Shown here one piece after another: positions 53,401 through 60,512 of a DNA stretch of 64,000 bases (position 1 is its first letter; each line of letters starts with the position of its first letter). The notes beneath the pieces were generated by a model that was not told where the DNA came from, searched no databases, and saw nothing but the letters and a program-made list of their open reading frames with translations. The translations under genes and the position numbers were made by a program. Source of the stretch: Chitinophaga sp. CB10. Lineage in GTDB: Bacteria; Bacteroidota; Bacteroidia; Chitinophagales; Chitinophagaceae. The DNA lies in assembly GCA_001870995.2 (NCBI GenBank), contig MLAV02000013.1:135024-199023 (forward strand). Reading direction: 5' to 3'.

Positions 53401-53774
53401 GCAACCTGGCCATTCCGCTCAACATCGGCGGCGAAAGCGGCACGCCGCAGAAATCCCAGCTGGATTACTGGACGCCTCAAAACACAACGGCTTCCCGCCC
53501 GCGTTTGACGCCTACGCCAGGCACCAACGCCAACTTCTCCGACTTCTGGCGGGTGAACGGCAGATTCCTGCGCGTACGTTATATCGAACTGGGCTACAAC
53601 CTGCCGCAACCGGTGGCCAGGAAAATAAGGGCGAAGATGCTGCGGGTGTACTTCAACGCGCAGAATGCATTCACCTTCTCGAAAGTGAAATTGTTTGACC
53701 CGGAAAGCGGCGGCGATCAAAACACCGTTCCACTGCTGAAAGCGTACACCCTGGGCCTCAATCTTAAATTCTAA
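50448..53774 (+). CDS. SusC/RagA-type TonB-dependent transducer with STN domain
   Basis: A 1108-residue protein. A long N-terminal leader (about 1-62, ending in a signal peptide MRITSLLLFLGMMNVYATGIA) precedes an STN domain (about 65-140, QAGVYLVYEEKELSAI), a carboxypeptidase-like sandwich (about 160-235), TonB box/plug (DQVVVTGFGTQRIKNIASS, about 240) and a 22-strand barrel ending TLGLNLKF. The STN domain touches the FecR protein in the periplasm, so this transporter both imports and signals. The start could also be the ATG at 50493. No degradative enzyme is in the operon, so the ligand is open. Confidence 0.93.
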   Translation: MHPNSSNGAPPAAAPMALPYLRRQSISGKYGDKNLSKIFRIMRITSLLLFLGMMNVYATGIAQHITITAKNEQLKTVLKKIARQAGVYLVYEEKELSAIAPVNLQVKDASLKQALDLCFKDQPLVYNIIDKTVVVKKKEVIAAPGTPMVAPPQEKYLRILGRVLEAKDPPGPLVGATIQVKGSTKGAHTDADGVFELRVPKGAILLVSMMGYKPQEYIVHEEQANLIFSLKEDLKTLDQVVVTGFGTQRIKNIASSVATVNMDNVKNKPVVQLSQALQGGATGIQVSQTTGLVGGDQANIRIRGVGTLLNASPLVLVDGVPFDMNNLDPNTIESITVLKDAAAASMYGARAANGVIIITTKRGVAGVPNIEYNGYYGIQRPQYMPDFVDAATWMRMNNEAMKNSGGNPIYSDSIIAVTQSGIDPVKNPNTNWPDLVLRKSIPLQQHSILVSGGNTAARFSLSINQTWQQGHVKNSDYSRTTVRANTTVDLMKNFFIYMDLFASRSQQNQPYASNRLTTDIYRRIYTVPPNIISKFPARDDNPGYTYYGIYGESWNPVAMLEKGGKLSKTRDEALLNLRPQWNILPGLSLKGQASYRVGSGIDKADQESYIFFDYYSNRTAGVNYPTVKNATLTARESYLYFGGNLDYNHDFGKHNVNAIAGYTQELRTYDSWKDVALRSLFAKVFYTYDDRYLLEAGLRRDGSSLFGDGKKWGIFPSVAAGWNIDKEAFFNANFIDAWKIRGSWGVLGNNNVDPYLYQSTIDAGNGTETVIGNPNLSWEKVKELNIGTDIHFKPGISITAEWYDKLTTDMIITPQPNYTSGTGIGSGNNGAPINVGSVRNRGEEIKISYHKVLGKEFIFDAGLGYSKNKSKILRLVGNGLPIISGNTIMYEGGSLKEFYGYATQGLLQQADIDNPKIMKLIGQAAGDVHFLNTNGDTIINNLDRVPLGNTEPTDVFFFNLDLSYKGFDFRTLLSGESGAALFYSGNLAIPLNIGGESGTPQKSQLDYWTPQNTTASRPRLTPTPGTNANFSDFWRVNGRFLRVRYIELGYNLPQPVARKIRAKMLRVYFNAQNAFTFSKVKLFDPESGGDQNTVPLLKAYTLGLNLKF

Positions 53775-53785
53775 TAATCAGGATC

Positions 53786-55408
53786 ATGAAACAGCTTCAT
53801 AAAAAAATTTTCACCGGCCTGCTGGCATCTTCCCTGCTGTTTGGCTGTTCAAAAGATTACCTCGAAAGGGATAATCCTACCGCCACTACGGACGATAAAT
53901 GGTGGCGGCTGGAATCCGACCTGTTCAACTACCTGGAAGTGATTTATAACAACCAGATGTCGCCCGGGGCGCTGATCACCTCTTCCTCCTACCAGGCGAA
54001 CTGCCGCATGCACATGAGCGGCATTACGGACGAATCAGTTTTCCGCGCCAACTTCGGCAGCTGGAACAGCTATCCCCTGGGGGCCGTTACCACTACGGAC
54101 GGTTATTTGTCAGACACCTACCGGCAGAACTATAAGGACATCCGCAACGCTTCCCGTATCCTTGAAAACTATTCCAGGATATACATGGAAAGCCCCGTGC
54201 TGAAAGAGCAGCGCGCTGCGGAAGCGCGGGCATTGCGGGCAAGGGCGCATTTGAACCTCTTTCTTTTCTTCGGTCCAATCCCTATCGTCAACAAAAGCCT
54301 GGAACCCGCGGAAGGCGCATCCATTCCCCGCAATACGGCGGAGGAAGTGGTCAGCTTCATCACCACGGAGCTGGATTCCGCTGCGGAAATACTGCCGGCA
54401 ACCTATGCCAGCAGCGAGGCCTACAGGATGTCAAAAGGCGCCTGCTATGCCATGCAGGTACAGCTTTTCCTGAGTATCAAAAATTACCCGAAGGTGATTG
54501 AATATGCGCGGAAGCTGATTGACCTGAAGGTCTATGACCTGCACTACAGCACTACTCCGGGCGTCAACAGTTATGCACAGCTGTTTTCGTACGATGCGCT
54601 GGAAAACAAGGAGCGCATCATCTTCCGCCGCACGGGCAACTCCGGCGCGTTTTTCAGGCTTGCGCCCAAGAGCTTATCCGGCCAGGCTTGTAACGGCCCA
54701 ACCGCCGCGATGGTTAACAGCTACGAAACCTTGCAGGGCAAAACCCTGGACGAACTCGGGGCGGACAGCCTGGCGCTGTATTGGAAAAACCCGTTGTTTA
54801 AAAACAACCGCGATCCCCGCCTCTCCGCCAGCGTACTCTTTCCCGGGCAGACGTTTGTAAACCGCCTGCTGGATCCGTTCACCTCCGGGTCGGTAGACCA
54901 GATAGGCGCCGCGCAGTCGACCCAGACGGGCTTTTGGGTGAAAAAATACGTAGACCCTAAGGACGTATCCCGCAACAACTCCGGTACGCTCAACTTCATG
55001 ATCACGCGCTATGCGGAAATCCTGCTGAGCTACGTGGAAGCGCTGGTGGAATCAGGCGACTGGCAAAACCCGGATGTGCTGCTCTACCTCAATAAAATCC
55101 GTAACCGCGCAGGCATGCCCAATGTGAATACCGCTGTGTATAACAGCCAGGCAAAAATGCGTGAGCTATACCGCCGGGAACGTAAGGTGGAACTGGCGTT
55201 TGAAGGTACCCGTTTGTTTGACATCCGCCGCTGGAAGATTGGGGAAGAAGTGTTGAGAGGCCCGGCCATGGGCGCTATTAACCCAGGCACCGGGCAGCCT
55301 GTAGTGGTGGAAACGAGGGTATTTGATCCCGAGCGGGATTACCTCTGGCCTATTCCGCTGACGGAGATCAACGGCAACCCGGCCATGAAACAGAATCCAA
55401 AATGGTAA
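53786..55408 (+). CDS. SusD/RagB-family lipoprotein
   Basis: A 540-residue protein. The signal LLASSLLFGC (Cys 21) is followed by SKDYLERDNPTATTDD. The SusD fold is marked by AAEARALRARAHLNLFLFFG (about 148-167), typical of the first TPR, and by the C-terminal ELYRRERKVELAFEGTRLFD (about 460-480) with a final LWPIPLTEINGNPAMKQNP. It lies 11 bp behind SusC and forms its surface lid. Smaller than the SusD at 12248, so it likely takes a different and simpler ligand. Confidence 0.92.
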   Translation: MKQLHKKIFTGLLASSLLFGCSKDYLERDNPTATTDDKWWRLESDLFNYLEVIYNNQMSPGALITSSSYQANCRMHMSGITDESVFRANFGSWNSYPLGAVTTTDGYLSDTYRQNYKDIRNASRILENYSRIYMESPVLKEQRAAEARALRARAHLNLFLFFGPIPIVNKSLEPAEGASIPRNTAEEVVSFITTELDSAAEILPATYASSEAYRMSKGACYAMQVQLFLSIKNYPKVIEYARKLIDLKVYDLHYSTTPGVNSYAQLFSYDALENKERIIFRRTGNSGAFFRLAPKSLSGQACNGPTAAMVNSYETLQGKTLDELGADSLALYWKNPLFKNNRDPRLSASVLFPGQTFVNRLLDPFTSGSVDQIGAAQSTQTGFWVKKYVDPKDVSRNNSGTLNFMITRYAEILLSYVEALVESGDWQNPDVLLYLNKIRNRAGMPNVNTAVYNSQAKMRELYRRERKVELAFEGTRLFDIRRWKIGEEVLRGPAMGAINPGTGQPVVVETRVFDPERDYLWPIPLTEINGNPAMKQNPKW

Positions 55409-55483
55409 ACGCATATATTCAGTACACTTAGGAAGACCCAGAACGGCCTTTCGACCAGTTTTGTTTGTACCCCAGTTTGCGAT

Positions 55484-55513
55484 AGCCGCTTCACTTATGG
55501 AAGCGGCTTTTTC
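55484..55513 (+). terminator. Terminator of the sigma-FecR-SusCD operon
   Basis: AGCCGCTTC and GAAGCGGCT form a 9-bp stem with a 7-nt loop followed by TTTTTCTT, 75 bp after the SusD stop. Confidence 0.8.
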
Positions 55514-55610
55514 TTGTACCTTACCGTATGAACAAAAGGTTATCCCTGCCTTTAGTAACATTGACATTACATAGTATGGTTAACTTCAGTACTCCTCAAT
55601 AACCTTTTAA

Positions 55611-56399
55611 ATGGATGACACTATGCTACCAAGAACTTTTGTGATAGGTGATATCCACGGAGGACTGCTGGCATTAAAGCAGTTATTGCACAAGGTGGGT
55701 ATTCAGCCTTCAGACACCCTTATTTTTATCGGAGATTATGTAGACGGATGGTCGCAGTCCGCCGGCGTTATCAGCTACCTGCTGCAGCTGCGCTCCAGTT
55801 GCCATTGCATCTTTCTGCGGGGCAACCACGACGCCTACTGCGAACAGTGGCTGGAAACGGGCATCCCGGAAGCCAACTGGCTGAAAAACGGCGGTGGTAC
55901 TACCATTAACAGCTATCAGCAGGTACCGGAAGATATCCGGCACTTACACCGGCAGTTTTTCAGGGAGTTGTTAAATTTTTATGTGGATAATGAAAACCGG
56001 CTGTTCGTCCATGCCGGGTTCATTTCAAAATCCGGCGTAAGGCATGAGCCGGATTACAAAAATTTCTACTGGGATAGAACGTTGTGGCAGCAAACGCTGC
56101 AGCACAAGGCCGCTAAAGGGGAACAGGGCCCGGCCAGACTGGGGTTGTACAAGTCGGTATATATCGGGCATACCCCCACGCTCAACAGCGGTTCCACCGT
56201 GCCGGTACAGGCGTATAACCTCTGGAATGTGGATACCGGCGCCGGCTATACGGGGCCATTGTCCGCGCTGGAAATCCACACCGAAGCGGTTTACCAGAGT
56301 GATATAGTAAGATGGTTTTATCCGAATGAGACGGGCAGGAATGGCGGCGCGCAGGCGGCGCCGATTATCCACCAGCTGTTTAAACGGTTGCCGCAGTGA
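55611..56399 (+). CDS. PPP-type metallophosphatase (Ser/Thr phosphatase family)
   Basis: A 262-residue cytoplasmic protein. The three metal-site motifs are GDIHGG (13-18), GDYVDG (about 42-47, where the usual R is replaced by W in DGW) and RGNHDAY (about 70). A late HAGF (about 131) and IGHTPT (about 186) complete the di-metal site. Close relatives are bacterial PrpA/ApaH-like phosphatases acting on phosphoproteins or dinucleoside polyphosphates. The gene stands alone behind the SusCD terminator. The substrate is unknown. Confidence 0.85.
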   Translation: MDDTMLPRTFVIGDIHGGLLALKQLLHKVGIQPSDTLIFIGDYVDGWSQSAGVISYLLQLRSSCHCIFLRGNHDAYCEQWLETGIPEANWLKNGGGTTINSYQQVPEDIRHLHRQFFRELLNFYVDNENRLFVHAGFISKSGVRHEPDYKNFYWDRTLWQQTLQHKAAKGEQGPARLGLYKSVYIGHTPTLNSGSTVPVQAYNLWNVDTGAGYTGPLSALEIHTEAVYQSDIVRWFYPNETGRNGGAQAAPIIHQLFKRLPQ

Positions 56400-56426
56400 G
56401 GGTGGATGGTGTGCCGGGGTTGCCAC

Positions 56427-56588
56427 ATGCAGATCGGGTGTAACAACCTGAAGGGAAGCTGTAATGCCTTATGCGGAACGGGGGTGTAATACCCTGAACG
56501 GCGCCTGTAATGCCTTATGCAGAATGCGGGTGCAACACCCTGAACGGCGCCTGTAATGCCTTATGCGGAACGCGGGTGCAACACCCTT
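56427..56588. repeat. 46-bp tandem repeat, three copies plus a partial one
   Basis: Units at 56451-56496, 56497-56542 and 56543-56588 share TGTAATGCCTTATGC and a hairpin of the form GGGTG-YAA-YACCC. A degenerate partial unit lies at 56427-56450. The last unit overlaps the C-terminal codons of the DinB-like gene. Arm changes in the hairpin are partly compensated (GGGTGTAATACCC versus GGGTGCAACACCC), so the RNA or DNA structure may matter, for instance as a terminator. Confidence 0.8.
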
Positions 56589-57061
56589 ACCGTAACCAGC
56601 AACTGACCCAAATGACGCATCGTATGTTCCGCCGCATGAAATAATAAACCCTGCACGGTGGAGGGTAACTGCTTCCTGCCCACGCCCCTGAAATCCGTCA
56701 GGGTCGCCGGATCTGTAGCTTTTAACTGTTGCAGCGCCGCATCCGTTTGCTGGTTGAACCGCTCCACCAGTTCCCGGACGGTGGAAGAGGGCAGCTCTTC
56801 CTGCTTCAGGTACGCCATTTGTTCATCAGTTAGCAGGTGGCCGCTAGCATAGGTAAAAAGCCGGTCCAATACCCCTGTTAAATGCTTCAGGTGAAAACCC
56901 GGCGCAGCGTTGCCGGCGGGCTTTTCCCACAATAAGGCGTCCGGAAACCCTTCCATCAGCTGGTTAATTTCTTCCCGGGCCTGCAGGAGCGCATGCGCCA
57001 CCGGTTGCAATAATGCCGGCACCCCGTCCACCGGCCCTCTCATCCAGTATTCTATAGCCAT
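56561..57061 (-). CDS. DinB-like four-helix metal-binding protein
   Basis: A 166-residue helical protein. The three metal ligands of the DinB/YfiT fold can be placed: His in GFHLKHLTGVLDRL (about 56-60) and HAAEHTMRHLGQ (about 140-150). Known relatives include thiol S-transferases (bacillithiol) and stress proteins of unknown activity. The last residues (VRVLHPRSA) are encoded by the final copy of the 46-bp tandem repeat, so the C-terminus was probably reshaped by repeat expansion. It is monocistronic. Confidence 0.78.
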   Translation of the reverse strand: MAIEYWMRGPVDGVPALLQPVAHALLQAREEINQLMEGFPDALLWEKPAGNAAPGFHLKHLTGVLDRLFTYASGHLLTDEQMAYLKQEELPSSTVRELVERFNQQTDAALQQLKATDPATLTDFRGVGRKQLPSTVQGLLFHAAEHTMRHLGQLLVTVRVLHPRSA

Positions 57062-57131
57062 AATCCAGAAGTTGCTGAAATTATATAAATCATTCTACAA
57101 ATTATGTAAACAAGGCGGATTTACCTCACCC

Positions 57132-57139
57132 TATCTTTG
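57132..57139 (+). promoter_or_regulatory. -7 element of the copper-cluster promoter
   Basis: TATCTTTG matches TAnnTTTG perfectly, only 9 bp before the ATG at 57149. Transcription would start almost at the start codon, giving a leaderless or near-leaderless mRNA. Confidence 0.55.
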
Positions 57140-57148
57140 AGGTACATT

Positions 57149-57502
57149 ATGAAACGCAGTACTACCATAAAAGCCTTTTCACTGTTGCTGATCTTCAGCC
57201 TGCACCTGCTTACAGGTTTTGCCTGCTCCGCCATTATGATGACGCAGCAAAGCAAGCATGCCAGTCATCAGCAGCATTGCTGCTCCGGCGATATGGTGAA
57301 ATTCACCCTGCTGGATAAAGCCGTTAACGCCTCCCTGGATGTGGCGGCCGCCCCGGCCTTTGTGCAGCCTGCGGTAGGAAGCGCTTATAACAGTAATACG
57401 GCAGTAGTAACGCCTGCTGCCTCACAACGATATTTAACCAGCCATTACAGAACCCTTCCCGTCAGGGATATCAGAATAGCAATACAGAGTTTTTTGATTT
57501 GA
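57149..57502 (+). CDS. Small exported Cys/His-rich protein, likely metal-binding
   Basis: Start at ATG 57149 (MKRSTTIKAFSLLLIFSLH), not the TTG upstream that is part of the promoter; 117 residues. A signal peptide is followed by HASHQQHCCSGDMVKF (about 41-56), a His/Cys cluster like that of the HYC_CC_PP small proteins seen next to copper genes in Bacteroidota. The rest is Ala/Val-rich and low in structure. It is the first gene of a probable copper cluster with a DUF3347 protein and a multicopper oxidase. Confidence 0.65.
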   Translation: MKRSTTIKAFSLLLIFSLHLLTGFACSAIMMTQQSKHASHQQHCCSGDMVKFTLLDKAVNASLDVAAAPAFVQPAVGSAYNSNTAVVTPAASQRYLTSHYRTLPVRDIRIAIQSFLI

Positions 57503-57644
57503 TTGCATGCCCGCTTCCCCAAGGAAGCCTGCCGGTACTGACGGGAAGGAAAAGATAAGTCCTTCCTGCCAGCCTGGTAGCCACTTCCGCTATCCTGTAA
57601 TACTTCATTTCAATAAATCATATCAAACTCAAAATTACGCTATC

Positions 57645-58100
57645 ATGAAAAAGATATTTCTCGCAATGGCCGTGCTGTTCCAACTGGGCAGCGCCTACGC
57701 TCAAAACAAATCCGGACTGCTCACCCAATATTACGCCGTGAAAGATGCGCTCGTTAAAGGTAACAGCGCTACTGCCAGCGCCGCCGCTACCGCCTTTGTA
57801 AAGGCTGCCGGCGAAGCCGCGGGCGACAAAGCCATCGAAGCCGCAAAAGCCAAACTGGTAGCGGACGCAGAACAAATTGCAGCCACCCGGGACCTGGCCA
57901 AACAAAGGGAACAATTCAAGCAGCTCTCCGCCGATATGTATGCGCTGGCAAAAAGCACCAAACTCTCCGACGAACCGGTGTATCAACAGTACTGCCCGAT
58001 GAAAAAAGCAGGCTGGCTCTCCGGCAGCAAGGACATCAAAAATCCTTACTACGGCAACCAAATGCTGACCTGCGGTAAAGTAGCAGATACCATCGAGTAA
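57645..58100 (+). CDS. DUF3347-family periplasmic protein
   Basis: Start at ATG 57645, 151 residues with signal peptide (MKKIFLAMAVLFQLGSAYA-Q). The mature part is a helical bundle (GLLTQYYAVKDALVKGNSAT) closed by VYQQYCPMKKAGWLSGSKDI and NPYYGNQMLTCGKV, the DUF3347 signature. The two Cys and several Met near the end could bind Cu(I). DUF3347 domains are found next to or fused with CusB-type copper efflux proteins, and here the gene precedes a multicopper oxidase by 92 bp. Confidence 0.82.
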   Translation: MKKIFLAMAVLFQLGSAYAQNKSGLLTQYYAVKDALVKGNSATASAAATAFVKAAGEAAGDKAIEAAKAKLVADAEQIAATRDLAKQREQFKQLSADMYALAKSTKLSDEPVYQQYCPMKKAGWLSGSKDIKNPYYGNQMLTCGKVADTIE

Positions 58101-58192
58101 CATCCACCGAAAACAATTAGCGCCCGGCAATAGTTATATCCCTGACAAGCGGATATAACTAACCGGACGCTCCTACCCTTTGATTTATTTTT

Positions 58193-60379
58193 ATGAAGCA
58201 CTTCCTGATATTTTTCCTGCTGCTGGCCACAGGCAGCTTTACATATGCGCAAACGCCCAAAACCGTTCGGTACGACCTCTATATCGGCGATACCATGGTA
58301 CACTACTCCGGGAAAATGGCGCACGCACTCGCCATCAACGGCACGATCCCCGGCCCGGTACTGGAATTCACCGAAGGCGATACCGCCCTCATATATGTCC
58401 ATAATACCCTCAGGGGAGAAACCTCCATCCACTGGCACGGCGTAATCCTGCCGAATGAAGAAGACGGCGTGCCTTACCTGACCACACAGCCGATTAAAGG
58501 CGGTCAAACGCATGTATTCAAATTTCCAGTAGTGCAGCATGGCACCTACTGGTATCACAGCCATACCATGTTCCAGGAACAGAGCGGCCTGTATGGCTCC
58601 CTGATCTTTCATCCCAAAACTAAAAGCGATATTCCTGAGAAAGTATTGTTGCTGAGCGACTGGTCCGACATGCATCCGCACCAGATCAACCGCTACCTGC
58701 ATAACGCGAACGACTGGTTCGCCATTAAAAAAGGTTCCACCCAGAGCTACGCGGAAGCCATTAAACAAAAACATTTCGGCACCAAGGTTACTAATGAATG
58801 GAAACGCATGATGGCCATGGACGTAAGCGATGTGTATTACGAAAAATTCCTGGCCAATGGCCGCCTGAGCGACAGTATGCCTGGTCTTAAAGGCGGCGAT
58901 AAAGTGCGGCTCCGTATCATCAACGGCAGCTCTTCCACCTACTTCTGGATTAACTTCTCCGGAGGAAAACTAACCGTAGTAGCCAATGATGGCGCCGATG
59001 TAGTGCCGGTAGAAGTAGACCGCCTGCTGGTAGGCGTGTCCGAAACCTATGATGTGATCGTAACCATCCCTGACGATATGCGGTATCAACTCCTCGCCAC
59101 CGCGGAAGACAGGACCGGCTCCACGAGCCTCTGGCTGGGTAAAGGCATGGACATGCCCATGCAGCCCCTGGGCAAACTCAAATATTTCGAGGGCATGAAA
59201 ATGATGAACGACATGATGCTTATGAATGGCAACCTCGATACCAGCACGGGCATGCAAATGAGCAACCAGACGATGGACATGAATACCGTGATGTATCCGG
59301 AAATGACCGACGCGCCACAAAGCCATGCCGGCCACCATTCGGATCACATGAACATGCCTTCTCCCCAGGAAATAGTAACCCTCAACTACGGCATGCTCAA
59401 GGCCCCGGAAAAAACAACGCTCCCGAAAGACGCTCCGGTAAAAGAACTGAAGTTTGAACTGACCGGTAATATGAACCGCTACGTTTGGACGGTGAACAAT
59501 AAAACGGTTTCTGAATCCGATAAAATCCTGATTCGCAAAGGAGAGGTAGTGCGCATGGTAATCTTCAACAACACCATGATGCGCCACCCCATGCACCTCC
59601 ACGGGCACTTCTTCCGGGTGCTGAACGGCCAGGGCGATTACTCCCCCCTCAAAACCGTGCTGGACATCATGCCCATGGAAGTGGATACCATTGAGTTTGC
59701 AGCCACCGAAAGCGGCGACTGGTTCTTCCACTGCCATATCCTCTACCACATGATGAGCGGTATGGGCCGTGTGTTCAGCTATGCGGACGGCCCTCCCAAC
59801 CCGCAGGTACCCGACCCCGCCTACGCCTGGAAGATGCTGAAGAAAGACGACCGCATGAAATACCTTCAGGCGCAGGTAGGCCTGGAAAGCAATGGCAGCG
59901 ACGGCGAAATCCGCTTGTCCAACACGCGCTACCAGCTGAGCACCGAATGGCGTGTAGGCCTCAACGATAGACACGGATACGAGAGCGAGAGCCATTTTGG
60001 CCGGTATTTCGGGAAGATGCAATGGCTGTTTCCTTACGTGGGCTGGGATGTGCGCTACCGTAAAATGGACGAAGCGGAGAAGAACCTCTTCGGCCAGAAG
60101 AACACGAAAGACTTCCGCCAGGTATTCCATATCGGTTTGCAATATACCCTGCCGATGCTGATCGTGGCGGATGCCTCCCTGGATACGGATGGCCGCGTGA
60201 GGGTGCAGTTATCCCGCGAGGATGTGCCTGTCTCCCGCCGGTTACGCTTCAACTTCATGGTGAATACGGACTATGAGTATATGGCAGGCTTCCGGTATAT
60301 CATCACGAAGAACTTTGCATTGAGTACGCATTATGATAGCGACATGGGATTTGGAGCCGGTATTACGTTGAGTTATTAA
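58193..60379 (+). CDS. Multicopper oxidase (CopA-like) fused to a CopB-like barrel
   Basis: A 728-residue protein with signal peptide (cut near YAQ, residue 20). Copper ligands are visible: IHWHG (His80, His82), WYHSH (His122, His124), HPMHLHGHFF (about 464-473) and HCHILYHMMSGM (about 513-524), the last supplying Cys, His and the axial Met. A Met-rich stretch (about 330-390, MNDMMLMNGN) is typical of copper-tolerance oxidases. From about residue 576 the sequence changes to a beta-barrel pattern (STEWRVGLNDRHGYESESH and PYVGWDVRYRKM) like outer-membrane CopB/PcoB. The enzyme probably oxidises Cu(I) at the outer membrane. Confidence 0.88.
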   Translation: MKHFLIFFLLLATGSFTYAQTPKTVRYDLYIGDTMVHYSGKMAHALAINGTIPGPVLEFTEGDTALIYVHNTLRGETSIHWHGVILPNEEDGVPYLTTQPIKGGQTHVFKFPVVQHGTYWYHSHTMFQEQSGLYGSLIFHPKTKSDIPEKVLLLSDWSDMHPHQINRYLHNANDWFAIKKGSTQSYAEAIKQKHFGTKVTNEWKRMMAMDVSDVYYEKFLANGRLSDSMPGLKGGDKVRLRIINGSSSTYFWINFSGGKLTVVANDGADVVPVEVDRLLVGVSETYDVIVTIPDDMRYQLLATAEDRTGSTSLWLGKGMDMPMQPLGKLKYFEGMKMMNDMMLMNGNLDTSTGMQMSNQTMDMNTVMYPEMTDAPQSHAGHHSDHMNMPSPQEIVTLNYGMLKAPEKTTLPKDAPVKELKFELTGNMNRYVWTVNNKTVSESDKILIRKGEVVRMVIFNNTMMRHPMHLHGHFFRVLNGQGDYSPLKTVLDIMPMEVDTIEFAATESGDWFFHCHILYHMMSGMGRVFSYADGPPNPQVPDPAYAWKMLKKDDRMKYLQAQVGLESNGSDGEIRLSNTRYQLSTEWRVGLNDRHGYESESHFGRYFGKMQWLFPYVGWDVRYRKMDEAEKNLFGQKNTKDFRQVFHIGLQYTLPMLIVADASLDTDGRVRVQLSREDVPVSRRLRFNFMVNTDYEYMAGFRYIITKNFALSTHYDSDMGFGAGITLSY

Positions 60380-60500
60380 GGTTCCTGGAAAATAAAAAGA
60401 AGCTCCCTGCTCCGCCAGGTGTTCGGGCAGGTGCTGCAAGGCCCGCCTGCCGGGGTTTCATCGCCCCGGTAGACGGGCCGCTACTTATCCGGCCACATCG

Positions 60501-60508
60501 TATCTTTG
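60501..60508 (+). promoter_or_regulatory. -7 element directly before the helicase gene
   Basis: TATCTTTG matches TAnnTTTG and ends 4 bp before the ATG at 60513, so the transcript would be leaderless. No clear -33 TTG is seen. Confidence 0.5.
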
Positions 60509-60512
60509 CAGG

